NCBI GenBank assembly: GCA_002281295.1
Contig: NCFS01000008.1
Span: 1 to 44,599 of the forward strand
Direction: 5' to 3'
Length of the DNA: 44,599 nt
DNA from: Halothiobacillus sp. 35-54-62
GTDB lineage: Bacteria > Pseudomonadota > Gammaproteobacteria > Halothiobacillales > Halothiobacillaceae
Position 1 is the stretch's first letter, and each line of letters opens with the position of its first letter. The notes under the pieces were generated by a model. It made no database searches, was not told the DNA's origin, and saw only the letters and a program-made list of their open reading frames with translations. The translations under genes were made by a program, and so were the position numbers. This document shows positions 9,010 to 17,595 of this stretch, piece after piece.

Positions 9010-9225
9010 ATGAGCAGCAGCTTATCTGGCATCAGCAGCCTTATTCAAAATCAAGGCGCTATGGCGCAATCTCAAGTGCAAGAAGCGGCACAAATGGCCA
9101 TGTTAAAAAAGTCGATTGATATTCAAGCGCAAGGGGTATTGCCGCTCATTAACTCACTGGTTCAAAACAGCCCCACCGCCAGCAACCCCAGCAACTTGGG
9201 CAATGCCATCGACGTGCGGGCTTAA
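9010..9225 (+). CDS. YjfB-like putative motility protein
   Basis: A 71-residue protein starting at ATG 9010 with CAGGAG at good spacing. The layout matches the short YjfB family (putative motility protein): a Ser-rich start, a helix with AAQMAMLKKSIDIQAQGVLPLI, and an end in GNAIDVRA. The family is linked to flagellar regulons in other bacteria, but no flagellar or chemotaxis gene lies in this window. It ends 19 bp before the convergent ABC transporter gene. Confidence 0.75.
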   Translation: MSSSLSGISSLIQNQGAMAQSQVQEAAQMAMLKKSIDIQAQGVLPLINSLVQNSPTASNPSNLGNAIDVRA

Positions 9226-9244
9226 CTACCCTCAAAATCAAGCC

Positions 9245-11050
9245 CTAATCCAACCTTTGGTCAATCATTGGGGTTTCAAGCAGTTGGGCATTATCCAGCA
9301 CCCAGCGGCGCTCATGCAGCGCCCGCAAGGTGGCGCGGTGCCCCACACTCACCACCGTCAGGGTCGGCATCAGCTTAAAAATTAGCTGATACAGCGCCTG
9401 TTCACTAGGCTCATCAAGGGCCGAGGTTGCCTCATCCATAAAAACCAATTGGGGTTGTTGCAGAATAATGCGCGCCATGGCGATGCGCTGCTGCTCGCCT
9501 AACGATAAAATTTGCGGCCAAGGCTCAATGGCATCGAGCAAATCGCCCAAGGCGGGCAAACCCACCTGCGCTAAAATCTCAAGCAAAATGTCATCGGCTG
9601 TGGTGTTAGCCGCCTGTGGGTACAGCAGCACATCACGCAGGGTGCCTAAGGGCAGGTACGGTCGCTGGGGCAAAAATAGGGTGCTCGCCCCCACGGGCAA
9701 AGCCACCTGACCCCGCCCAAAGGGCCAAATACCCGCCAACCCGCGCAGCAAGGTGCTTTTGCCCGCACCCGATTGACCCATAATGAGCAAATGCTCGCCC
9801 GGCAATACGGTTAAATTGAGGTGATTAATCAGGGTGTGGCCATTGGGTAGCAAAATGGACAATCCGCGCACGCTCAAAGTTGCTGTCTCGTTTTGTGCCA
9901 GCGGCACCCGATGAATTTGCTCTTGGTTTTCATGCAGGGTTTCCACAGCCGCCACTTGTCGGCGAAACCCGTGCAGACGATCCACCACCGCATGCCATTG
10001 GGCAAAGTTATCGTAGCTCTGGGCGATATAAGCAAACGCACTTTGCACATTGCCAAAAGCCGAGCTCACTTGCATTAAAAACCCTAAGGGCACGGCTTTG
10101 GTGAAATAGGCCGCCGCCGCCGCCAAAAACGGCAAAATCACCGCCACTTGGCTGAAATAACTGCTGAACCAGTTAAAGCGTTTTTGCCTTAAAATCAACC
10201 GCTTGTAGTTATCAAACACCCGATCAAACCGATCGGTAAATAAAGCCTGTTCTTTGTGTTCGCCGCCGTAAAAAGCCACGGCCTCGCTATTTTCGCGCAA
10301 TCGCACTAGGCTAAAACGAAAATCGGCTTGTAGGCGCTGTTGATTAAAATTAAGCCAAATTAAGGGATTACCCACTTTGGCGGCCACCCAGGTCCAAGCC
10401 ACGGCATAAATGAGCGCGACCCAAACCAAAAAGCCGGGAATATGATGCTCTGCGCCCCCCCAAGGAATCACGACCTTGGAAGATAACACCCAGAGCAAGC
10501 CCACAAACGCGACCAAATTGGCCACCGAGCTCAATATGCCGGTAAATAAGCTCGTGGTGAGCTGCGAGAACATGTTCAAATCATCGGCGATGCGTTGATC
10601 GGGGTTATCTTGCCCGCGCTGAAAAACCTCCATGTGGTAGTAGGTTTGCGCCGATAAATAGCGCGCCAAATAATCGCCGGTGAGCCAGCGCCGCCAGCGT
10701 AAATCCAAGAGTTGCGAGAGATAAGTTTGGTACACACTTAAGGCAATGGCGCCAAATGCCAGCAAGGCGAATTCGCCTAAAAGCTTCCAGAAACCCGGTT
10801 GATCGTAATTTTGCAGCGCGTTGTAAAAGCGGTTGTACCAGTCGGTGATTTGCAGGTTGATAGTCACCAGCAGCAAGGTAGTCGCGATAATGGCCAAAAG
10901 AAAGCCGCGCGCCTTCCAGCGATCCTCTGAGTGCATAAAGTAGGGTTTGGCTAACGCCCAAACGGTGGCAAAAAACGCCCGATTAAATCGGCGGGGTTGC
11001 AGAGCCAAGGCGCTGATGCCCGGCGCGGTGTCTTTAGGATCAAGGTGCAT
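9245..11050 (-). CDS. ABC transporter, fused permease/ATPase of the YddA/SbmA-BacA-like family
   Basis: A 601-residue fusion of a membrane domain (about residues 50-330, several helices, with ITDWYNRFYNALQNYD typical of ABC_membrane_2) and a nucleotide-binding domain (about 385-590). The ATPase part has Walker A GQSGAGKST, signature LSLGEQQRIAMAR, Walker B LVFMDEATSALD and the switch His in VGHRATL. Members such as YddA and the BacA-like proteins export or import peptides or very-long-chain fatty acyl compounds, and substrate cannot be assigned here. The start is ATG at 11048-11050, with GGA upstream. No partner gene is needed because it would work as a homodimer in the inner membrane. Confidence 0.85.
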   Translation of the reverse strand: MHLDPKDTAPGISALALQPRRFNRAFFATVWALAKPYFMHSEDRWKARGFLLAIIATTLLLVTINLQITDWYNRFYNALQNYDQPGFWKLLGEFALLAFGAIALSVYQTYLSQLLDLRWRRWLTGDYLARYLSAQTYYHMEVFQRGQDNPDQRIADDLNMFSQLTTSLFTGILSSVANLVAFVGLLWVLSSKVVIPWGGAEHHIPGFLVWVALIYAVAWTWVAAKVGNPLIWLNFNQQRLQADFRFSLVRLRENSEAVAFYGGEHKEQALFTDRFDRVFDNYKRLILRQKRFNWFSSYFSQVAVILPFLAAAAAYFTKAVPLGFLMQVSSAFGNVQSAFAYIAQSYDNFAQWHAVVDRLHGFRRQVAAVETLHENQEQIHRVPLAQNETATLSVRGLSILLPNGHTLINHLNLTVLPGEHLLIMGQSGAGKSTLLRGLAGIWPFGRGQVALPVGASTLFLPQRPYLPLGTLRDVLLYPQAANTTADDILLEILAQVGLPALGDLLDAIEPWPQILSLGEQQRIAMARIILQQPQLVFMDEATSALDEPSEQALYQLIFKLMPTLTVVSVGHRATLRALHERRWVLDNAQLLETPMIDQRLD

Positions 11051-11155
11051 TGAACGTTCCGCTGTGTAAATTAGCCTGCACTAGGAGTCTGAATGAAGCG
11101 ATGAGGTTCCCTAACTATTGATCCGGCCAGTTTTATCCGTGATTGTCCGTTAAGT

Positions 11156-11211
11156 CGTAGGGTGCGCCATGCGCACCATTTGACCCATCGGTGCGCATGG
11201 CGCACCCTACG
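11156..11211. repeat. Perfect 22-bp inverted repeat with 12-nt spacer (REP-like palindrome)
   Basis: The arms 11156-11177 and 11190-11211 are exact reverse complements, with outer ends CGTAGGGTGCGCC and GGCGCACCCTACG. The spacer is ATTTGACCCATC. No T-run follows, so it is not a standard terminator. It resembles the short mobile palindromes built on GTAGGGTGCGC found between genes in many Proteobacteria. It lies between lnt (ending at 11274) and the ABC transporter start. Confidence 0.85.
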
Positions 11212-11240
11212 GTTTCATGGATTAATCGTGCCGAATCAAT

Positions 11241-11274
11241 AAAAAAGCCTGCCCATCGGCTCGATTGAGCCGAT
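11241..11274 (-). terminator. Possible weak terminator of the miaB-lnt operon
   Basis: On the minus strand an 8-bp perfect stem (11255-11262 with 11267-11274, loop of 4) begins at the lnt stop codon. After 8 bases it is followed by TTTTTT (A-run at 11241-11246 on the plus strand). The gap between stem and T-run is longer than normal, so this is tentative. Confidence 0.35.
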
Positions 11275-12872
11275 TAATCAATGATCCGGCGCGCCTTTAA
11301 CCGAAACCCCATCACACCCGCCAAAAGCAGCCCACTTAAAAAAATAATCGGCCACGATTGCAGCCAATAAAAAGGCGTGCTGCCTTGATAGGGCTGAATG
11401 CTGCCGACCAGCACGCCTTGCTGATTAACCCCAAGTTTTTGCACGATGCGCCCCTGTGCATCAATAAAGGCAGAAATACCCGTATTGGTGGCACGCGCCA
11501 TAGGGCGACCAAATTCTAGCGCCCGCACTTGAGCCATTTGTAAATTTTGATGCGGGGCGAAACTATCCCCAAACCACGAATCGTTTGAGACATTCACCAA
11601 AAAACCCGCTGCGGGTAAACTCATTCGAATATCGCGCGCAAAATCGGCTTCATAACAAATCGAAGCGCCCACTTTAATGCCTTGCACTTGCGGCAAGGGC
11701 TGGTTGGGCGCGCCGGGGCTTAAGTCCGACATGGGGATGTCGATGAGGCCGGCAAATAAATCAACAATGGGCCGCAGGGGCATGTACTCGCTAAACGGCA
11801 CCAAATGGGCTTTGCGATGCTGCCCCACCGATTCTGGCACACCCACCAAGGTGTTGTAATAACGCCCTTGGGCATCTTGCGTAAAAGCGCCCACTAAAAA
11901 ATCTTGTTGATGCGTTTTTGCCCGATCATCCAAGATTTGTTTGAACCCATCTAAATCACTCAACACATCAGGGATGGCCGTTTCAGGCCAAATAACCAAA
12001 GACACCGGCCCCATTTGCTCGGTAAGCGCCACATAGGTTTGCAGGGTTTTATTCAAAAATGCCGGATCAAATTTTTGCATTTGCGGCACGTTGGCTTGCG
12101 CAATGCCGACCGATAACGGGCTGGCGGTGGGATGCGTCCAAGCCACGCGCCCAAGCAAGCTACCCAAGCCTAAAAAAAACACCAAGGCGCCGGTCAGTAC
12201 GAACGCCGATGGGCCGAGCTTCTGTGGCGATTGCCGCATACGCTCTGCAAACCAAGCCAAGGCGCCGGCCAACCCTACCACAATGAAACTGGTGCCATAT
12301 TCGCCCACCACGGGCAAAAAACCACCCAGCGGGCTTGCTGTTTGCGCGATGCCTAAATCCAGCCAGGGAAAACCGCTAAACACCCAGCCCCGCAGCCATT
12401 CAAAAAACACCCAACTGCCGGTGAATGCGGCAATTTGCCGGCCCCCAAGCGCGCTCCCAGCGGCCGCGTTGCCACCGCTCACCCATGTTGCAAGCCACGC
12501 GGTTAAACCTAAATAAACCGCGACAAGGGCGGCAAAAATAAAGGTGATGAATGCGGCGAGCGGCGCAACCGCACCCCCAAACAGGGTGAAACTTTCATAA
12601 AGCCAGCTTACCCCTACCCCAAATTGGCCTAGGCCGAACAACCAGCCTAAAACAAAGGCGCGACGGGGCGTGCTGCCTTGCAATAGCAGCAAAAGCACGG
12701 CGGGGCTAAGCAGGCTAAGCGGCCAAAACCCTACCGGGGCAAATGCCAACGGCAAAGCCGCACCGGCCAGCAAGGCCAGCAATAACCGCCAGCGAGGGCT
12801 GAGGCGGGGCACAGTTGCGGGTACGGGTGCTGGGTTTTTTGATAGGGTTTTTGATGGGCTAATTAACGTCAT
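11274..12872 (-). CDS. lnt: Apolipoprotein N-acyltransferase
   Basis: A 532-residue inner-membrane enzyme that adds the third acyl chain to the N-terminal Cys of lipoproteins. About eight hydrophobic segments fill residues 25-250, and a nitrilase-like periplasmic domain follows at about 255-500. The Glu of the Glu-Lys-Cys triad is in VIWPETAIPD, the Cys in GASICYEADF, and the LVPFSEYMPLR loop and VNVSNDSWFG are present. A last membrane helix lies near the C-terminus (WPIIFLSGLLLAGVMGF). The ATG at 12872 directly follows the corC stop codon, so the gene is co-translated as the last gene of the miaB-phoH-ybeY-corC-lnt operon. Confidence 0.95.
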   Translation of the reverse strand: MTLISPSKTLSKNPAPVPATVPRLSPRWRLLLALLAGAALPLAFAPVGFWPLSLLSPAVLLLLLQGSTPRRAFVLGWLFGLGQFGVGVSWLYESFTLFGGAVAPLAAFITFIFAALVAVYLGLTAWLATWVSGGNAAAGSALGGRQIAAFTGSWVFFEWLRGWVFSGFPWLDLGIAQTASPLGGFLPVVGEYGTSFIVVGLAGALAWFAERMRQSPQKLGPSAFVLTGALVFFLGLGSLLGRVAWTHPTASPLSVGIAQANVPQMQKFDPAFLNKTLQTYVALTEQMGPVSLVIWPETAIPDVLSDLDGFKQILDDRAKTHQQDFLVGAFTQDAQGRYYNTLVGVPESVGQHRKAHLVPFSEYMPLRPIVDLFAGLIDIPMSDLSPGAPNQPLPQVQGIKVGASICYEADFARDIRMSLPAAGFLVNVSNDSWFGDSFAPHQNLQMAQVRALEFGRPMARATNTGISAFIDAQGRIVQKLGVNQQGVLVGSIQPYQGSTPFYWLQSWPIIFLSGLLLAGVMGFRLKARRIID

Positions 12873-13769
12873 TTACGCTTGCTCTGCCGCGTCATCGACA
12901 TCACGCTGGGCTGCCGTGAGGGTGGTTACCAGCAGCAAATGCAGCCGCCGTTTATCAGCGCCCAAAATTTTAAACTCGTAGCCGCCCAAGCGCACAGCTT
13001 CACCGCGCCTAGGCAGATGGCCTAATTCATGGGTGATTAACCCGCCGATCGTATCGTAGTCATCATCGGGAAAATCGGTTGCAAAATGATCGTTAAATTC
13101 ATCAATGGGCGTTAATGCGCGCACCGTGAACCGATTGGGGGCTTGTTCTCGAATATGAATGCGGGTTTCGGTGTCATATTCATCATCGATATCACCGACA
13201 ATTTCTTCCAGCACATCTTCAATCGTTACCAAGCCTGCAACGCCGCCGAACTCATCAAGCACCACGGCCATGTGCGTGCGTGTGAGCCTAAATTCGGCCA
13301 GCAATGCATCCAGCCGCTTGCTTTCGGGCACAAACATCACGCTGCGCATATGGCTGCGCAAATCAAAGTGGCTCAAAGCCTCGGGGTTTGGGTTGCTGGC
13401 ATAAAAATGCAGCAGCTCTTTGGCGAGCAACACACCGGCCACTTCATCGCGGTTTTCCAGAATAACGGGATAGCGGGAATGCCCCGTTTCGGCAATTTCT
13501 GCCAGAATTTCCGGCAAGGTGGCCGTGACTTCAAGCACATCCATTTGCCCGCGCGGAATCATCACATCCCGCACGCGCGATTGATGAAACTCCAAGACGG
13601 AATCAATCAAATTTAAGGCTGAAGTCGGAATAATTTCCTTATCAGCCGCCGCCTTGGCCACATTAAGAATATCCGCAACACTGCCGATTTGATTTAAGCA
13701 CCATTGTTGGCGCAGCCGACTAAACCACTTAGGTTCAGCGCTGCGCGAAGGACTCGACTCATCGTCCAT
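12873..13769 (-). CDS. corC: CorC/YbeX (HlyC/CorC family) CBS-domain protein
   Basis: A 298-residue soluble protein with two CBS domains (about residues 66-195: DVMIPRGQMDVL, ARVLAxx-like VIPESK region, LVTIEDVLEEIVGDI) and a C-terminal CorC_HlyC transporter-associated domain (about 205-285, RFTVRALTPIDEFNDHF, GGLITHELGHLPRRGE). In E. coli YbeX is linked to magnesium/cobalt efflux and, more recently, to ribosome assembly. The gene lies between ybeY and lnt as in most gammaproteobacteria. It has no membrane segment, unlike the longer family members. Confidence 0.92.
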   Translation of the reverse strand: MDDESSPSRSAEPKWFSRLRQQWCLNQIGSVADILNVAKAAADKEIIPTSALNLIDSVLEFHQSRVRDVMIPRGQMDVLEVTATLPEILAEIAETGHSRYPVILENRDEVAGVLLAKELLHFYASNPNPEALSHFDLRSHMRSVMFVPESKRLDALLAEFRLTRTHMAVVLDEFGGVAGLVTIEDVLEEIVGDIDDEYDTETRIHIREQAPNRFTVRALTPIDEFNDHFATDFPDDDYDTIGGLITHELGHLPRRGEAVRLGGYEFKILGADKRRLHLLLVTTLTAAQRDVDDAAEQA

Positions 13770-13810
13770 TGTTAGTATCCATTGAGGGTTAACACGCGTT
13801 AATTATTCAT

Positions 13811-14308
13811 TTAATTTAATTCAAGATAAGGATTCGCAAACCCTAACTGTTGCAGGGCGATAATTTCTCGCGATTCCATCGCCTCGGCATCGGCGGTCGT
13901 TTCATGATCAAAGCCCAATAAATGCAGCACACCGTGAATCACCAAATGCGCCGTGTGCGCGGGCACAGGTTTTTTTTGGGCTGCGGCCTCAGATAACACC
14001 ACGGGCAGACAGATGACCAAATCGCCAAGGTACGTCGGTTCATCCGGCGATAGGTGCTCATCGGGCAGTGATGGTGCGTCATAGGGAAATGAAAGCACAT
14101 TGGTTGCGTAATTTTTATGACGGTATTGCACATTCAATGTTTGCGCTTCGTCGGCATCGACAAACCGCACCGTGAGCGCGCAAGGCGATGTGTGGGGTGC
14201 CACGCGCAGTGCGGCGGTAGCCCAGGTAACCAAGCGCGGCCGCCCCGGGCAGCGCTCAACGCTGGCTTTTTGGCGGTGAATTGTCACCAACCCAAGCGCG
14301 GCGCTCAT
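13811..14308 (-). CDS. ybeY: Endoribonuclease YbeY (16S rRNA maturation)
   Basis: A 165-residue metalloprotein with the zinc motif HGVLHLLGFDHE near residue 125 (HGxLHLxGxDH). It also has LNVQYRHKNYATNVLSFPYD, the typical central stretch that includes the conserved Arg-His-Lys and Thr-Asn-Val-Leu-Ser-Phe residues. YbeY trims rRNA and takes part in ribosome quality control. The start overlaps the phoH stop by 4 bp (ATGA), and corC begins 41 bp downstream. The N-terminal about 30 residues are poorly conserved, and a shorter start cannot be excluded. Confidence 0.93.
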   Translation of the reverse strand: MSAALGLVTIHRQKASVERCPGRPRLVTWATAALRVAPHTSPCALTVRFVDADEAQTLNVQYRHKNYATNVLSFPYDAPSLPDEHLSPDEPTYLGDLVICLPVVLSEAAAQKKPVPAHTAHLVIHGVLHLLGFDHETTADAEAMESREIIALQQLGFANPYLELN

Positions 14309-15288
14309 AAGCCCACCCGAGATTGCTCATCACGGTACTCGTAGGCATTCACAATTTGCATCACCATCGGGTGGCGCACCACATCCCGCGCTTGAAAAAA
14401 AGTGAATCCAATCGTTGGAATATCCGCTAGCACATCAATGGCATCACGCAGCCCCGAGGTGACGCCCCGAGGCAAATCAATTTGGGTCACATCGCCCGTT
14501 ACCACGGCCTTACTGCCAAAACCAATTCGGGTGAGCAACATTTTCATCTGTTCTACCGTGGTATTTTGTGCTTCATCTAAAATTACAAACGATTCGCTTA
14601 AGGTGCGCCCGCGCATAAAAGCCAAGGGCGCGACTTCGATCACTTGGCGCTCAATTAATTTAGTGACTTTATCAAAGCCGAGCATTTCATAGAGCGCGTC
14701 ATACATGGGGCGCAGATACGGATCAATTTTTTGCGCTAAATCGCCGGGTAAAAACCCGAGTTTTTCGCCCGCTTCAACCGCTGGGCGCACCAAAATTATG
14801 CGTTGCACCGCACCGCGCTCCAACGCATCCACCGCGCTTGCAACCGCAAGATAGGTTTTGCCCGTACCGGCAGGACCAATACCAAAATTCAAATCAAACT
14901 GGTTAATAGATTGCAAGTAGCTGATTTGCCTTGCGCCACGCCCCCGAATAATACCGCGCGCACTGCGAATTTGCACTTCATCACCGGCATCTAAAACAGC
15001 CTCTTGCAAGCCCGCCGCCTGAAGATACAAATTAACCCGCTCGGCATCAATCGATTCAAATTCCGAGAGTTGATACAAATCCGTTAACGCAAGCTCGGCC
15101 TGCTGCACCGCGTCACTCTGGCCGATTACCGCGAAGGCAGCGCCCCGATGATTAATTTCAACGCCTAACCGGCGCTCAATCACGCGAAGATGGGCATCAA
15201 TGGGGCCTGCTAAATTAGCTAAACGCGCGTTATCAACCGGTGCTAAAGAAAACTCTCGCCGTTGAGTGTGCCCCAAACCCCCCGCCAT
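14305..15288 (-). CDS. ybeZ: PhoH-like ATPase YbeZ
   Basis: A 327-residue PhoH family protein. It has an N-terminal KH-like region (residues about 30-90, RLANLAGPIDAHLRVIERRLGVEI), Walker A GPAGTGKTYLA near 138, Walker B FVILDEAQNT near 236 and sensor TGDVTQIDLP near 262. YbeZ is an ATP-binding partner of the YbeY RNase. The ATG shares one base with the miaB stop (TAATG), and the gene overlaps ybeY by 4 bp, so the three are tightly coupled. Confidence 0.93.
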   Translation of the reverse strand: MAGGLGHTQRREFSLAPVDNARLANLAGPIDAHLRVIERRLGVEINHRGAAFAVIGQSDAVQQAELALTDLYQLSEFESIDAERVNLYLQAAGLQEAVLDAGDEVQIRSARGIIRGRGARQISYLQSINQFDLNFGIGPAGTGKTYLAVASAVDALERGAVQRIILVRPAVEAGEKLGFLPGDLAQKIDPYLRPMYDALYEMLGFDKVTKLIERQVIEVAPLAFMRGRTLSESFVILDEAQNTTVEQMKMLLTRIGFGSKAVVTGDVTQIDLPRGVTSGLRDAIDVLADIPTIGFTFFQARDVVRHPMVMQIVNAYEYRDEQSRVGL

Positions 15289-16757
15289 TAACTTGCCGCA
15301 ACCAAATGACGCGCGGCGGCGCGTGATTGATCCATCGCATGAATGCCAACAAATTCTGCCCGCAGGGAATTGGGCTTTACCTCGATAATGCGCACATCCA
15401 CAAATAAGCCCACCACATCAGGGCGCGCCTTGAAAATCACACTGCGGTTATTTTCGGTTTTGCCCACGAGCTCCAGCGGGTCTTTTTTGGATGGCCCTTC
15501 AACCAAAATGGTTTGAACGCTGCCCAACATGCCGCGCGAGATGGCTTGGGCTTGCTCAATAATTTGGGCTTGCAAGCGATGCAGGCGGGCTTTTTTGACC
15601 GCCTCGGGTTGATCATCTGGCAGGCTGGCCGCCGGTGTGCCCGGCCTTGGGCTGTAAATAAAGCTAAATGAATGATCAAAATTCATATCGGAAATCAGCC
15701 GCAGGGTGGCTTCAAAATCCGCTTCGGTTTCACCGGGGAACCCAATAATAAAATCAGACGATAACGAAATCCCCGGGCGCGCCGCCATAAGTTTTCGCAA
15801 CTTAGCCTTGTATTCCAAAATGGTATGGCCGCGTTTCATTAACGCTAAAATTCGATCGGAACCGGCTTGCACCGGTAAATGCAAATAAGCCGCTAATTTG
15901 GGCTCATTGCGATAAGCCTCAACCAAGCGATCGGTGAATTCCACCGGATGCGAGGTCGTAAACCGAATGCGGCCAATCCCTTCAATCCGCGCAATGTATT
16001 CAATCAGCAATGCCAAATCGGCAATTTGCCCATCGTGCATCACACCGCGATACGCATTCACGTTTTGCCCCAGCAAATTCACCTCACGCACGCCCTGCTC
16101 GGCTAATTCAGACACTTCTAAAATCACATCATCAAAGGGGCGCGAAATTTCCTCGCCGCGTGTGTAGGGCACGACGCAAAAACTGCAATATTTAGAACAG
16201 CCTTCCATAATCGAGACAAACGCGGTGACCCCATCAGCGCGCGGCGTGGGTAAATTATCGAATTTTTCGATTTCAGGGAATGAAATATCCACCACCGGCT
16301 TGCGGCTGGCTTCCACCTCGGCCACCATTTGCGGCAAGCGATGCAGGGTTTGCGGGCCGAACACAATATCAACATAAGGCGCGCGAACCCGAATCGCCGC
16401 CCCTTCTTGGCTGGCCACGCAACCGCCCACCCCAATGATTAATTTCGGGTTTTTTTCTTTGAGCGACCGCCACTGCCCCAGTTGCGAAAACACTTTCTCC
16501 TGCGCTTTCTCGCGGATGGAGCAAGTATTGAGCAACAACACATCGGCCTCTTGGGGATCGGCGGTTTCAATAAAACCTGAATTGGCACCCAATACATCGG
16601 CCATTTTGGCTGAATCGTATTCGTTCATCTGGCAGCCCCAAGTTTTAATATGCAACTTGCGGGAAACCACCTTCGTGGGCGCAGATTCAGCCGTTAAGGC
16701 AGCCTGCGATGCTAAAGAGCCATCACGAGCCAAAACATCATAAGGGGCAACGATCAC
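15288..16757 (-). CDS. miaB: tRNA-2-methylthio-N6-dimethylallyladenosine synthase MiaB
   Basis: A radical-SAM methylthiotransferase that modifies A37 of tRNAs reading UNN codons. It has the N-terminal UPF0004 domain ([37 protein letters not shown], three cluster-binding Cys), the radical-SAM CxxxCxxC in [18 protein letters not shown], and a C-terminal TRAM domain (about the last 65 residues). The start is not certain. An ATG at 16793 adds 12 residues but has no ribosome site, whereas the GTG at 16757 has GGAG six bases upstream and is preferred. Even this leaves about 15 more N-terminal residues than E. coli MiaB. First gene of the miaB-ybeZ-ybeY-corC-lnt operon. Confidence 0.93.
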   Translation of the reverse strand: MIVAPYDVLARDGSLASQAALTAESAPTKVVSRKLHIKTWGCQMNEYDSAKMADVLGANSGFIETADPQEADVLLLNTCSIREKAQEKVFSQLGQWRSLKEKNPKLIIGVGGCVASQEGAAIRVRAPYVDIVFGPQTLHRLPQMVAEVEASRKPVVDISFPEIEKFDNLPTPRADGVTAFVSIMEGCSKYCSFCVVPYTRGEEISRPFDDVILEVSELAEQGVREVNLLGQNVNAYRGVMHDGQIADLALLIEYIARIEGIGRIRFTTSHPVEFTDRLVEAYRNEPKLAAYLHLPVQAGSDRILALMKRGHTILEYKAKLRKLMAARPGISLSSDFIIGFPGETEADFEATLRLISDMNFDHSFSFIYSPRPGTPAASLPDDQPEAVKKARLHRLQAQIIEQAQAISRGMLGSVQTILVEGPSKKDPLELVGKTENNRSVIFKARPDVVGLFVDVRIIEVKPNSLRAEFVGIHAMDQSRAAARHLVAAS

Positions 16758-16890
16758 ACCGAACTCCAAAACCAAAAAAACGGCCGCAAACATAGCAGAA
16801 AATGGGAAATAAATCCGAATAACATCACAGAATTACCCGCATTAAAAGTCAAACTCTCCTCAATAAACGCGCGACAAGAACTGATTACGC

Positions 16891-16919
16891 TTGAGTCCCC
16901 AACGCGCACGCGCTATGGT
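16891..16919 (+). promoter_or_regulatory. Possible sigma70 promoter of dps
   Basis: TTGAGT (16891-16896), a 17-bp spacer and TATGGT (16914-16919), each box matching consensus at 4 of 6 bases, 64 bp before the dps ATG. No OxyR or IHF site is clear. Confidence 0.4.
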
Positions 16920-16982
16920 CATAGCCTGTTACCCAGCCGGGTTTTAACGTGCGTTTGGCCGCAAGGCTTAGGAGTTTTTATT

Positions 16983-17489
16983 ATGGCTAAGAAAAAAGAC
17001 GTGGTGGCAGTGGATGCCGGCGATTCGATCCACATTGGCATTAGCGAAAACGATCGAGCGGCCATTGCCGAGGCTTTGGCTAAGTTGTTGGCCGATTCTT
17101 ACTCGCTATTTTTAATGACCCATAACTTTCACTGGAATGTAACCGGGCCGCAATTTAACAGCTTGCATATGATGTTTGAAACGCAATATACCGAGCTTTT
17201 TACGGCGGTCGATGAAGTGGCTGAGCGCATGCGGGCTTTAGGGGTGCTGGCGCCGGCTTCGTTTAAAAAATTTACTGAGTTAGCCTCGTTTTCAATTCCC
17301 GAAGAAACCCAAACGGCGGGCGAGATGATCGCGCACTTAGTTAAAGGACAAGAGGCCGTAGTGCGCACCGCTCGGGCCGTGTTCCCCATTGCCGAAGCCG
17401 CTAACGACCAACCCACCATCGATTTAATTACGCGGCGCATGGAGCTGCACGAAAAAAATGCGTGGATGCTGCGCGCGCTGCTGGCGTAA
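16983..17489 (+). CDS. dps: Dps-family ferritin-like DNA-protection protein
   Basis: A 168-residue member of the Dps family, whose dodecamers store iron and use H2O2 to oxidise it, protecting DNA. The inter-subunit ferroxidase residues are present: H50 (HNFHWNVTG), H62 and E66 (LHMMFE), D77 and E81 (VDEVAER). The Lys-rich N-terminus (MAKKKD) could bind DNA. ATG at 16983 follows TAGGAG. It stands alone, with a likely promoter at 16891-16919 and a strong terminator at 17553-17575. Confidence 0.93.
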   Translation: MAKKKDVVAVDAGDSIHIGISENDRAAIAEALAKLLADSYSLFLMTHNFHWNVTGPQFNSLHMMFETQYTELFTAVDEVAERMRALGVLAPASFKKFTELASFSIPEETQTAGEMIAHLVKGQEAVVRTARAVFPIAEAANDQPTIDLITRRMELHEKNAWMLRALLA

Positions 17490-17552
17490 ACCGTTCAAGC
17501 AATTGATGGGGCTCAAAGGCTCATGCGGACAAGCCCATCTTGTTGCCCCCTG

Positions 17553-17575
17553 CCCCGCGTTTTGCGGGGTTTTTT
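17553..17575 (+). terminator. Intrinsic terminator of dps
   Basis: Stem CCCCGC/GCGGGG with loop GTTTT, then TTTTTT. It lies 64 bp after the dps stop codon. Confidence 0.9.
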
Positions 17576-17595
17576 ATGCGGTATTTATTGGGATT

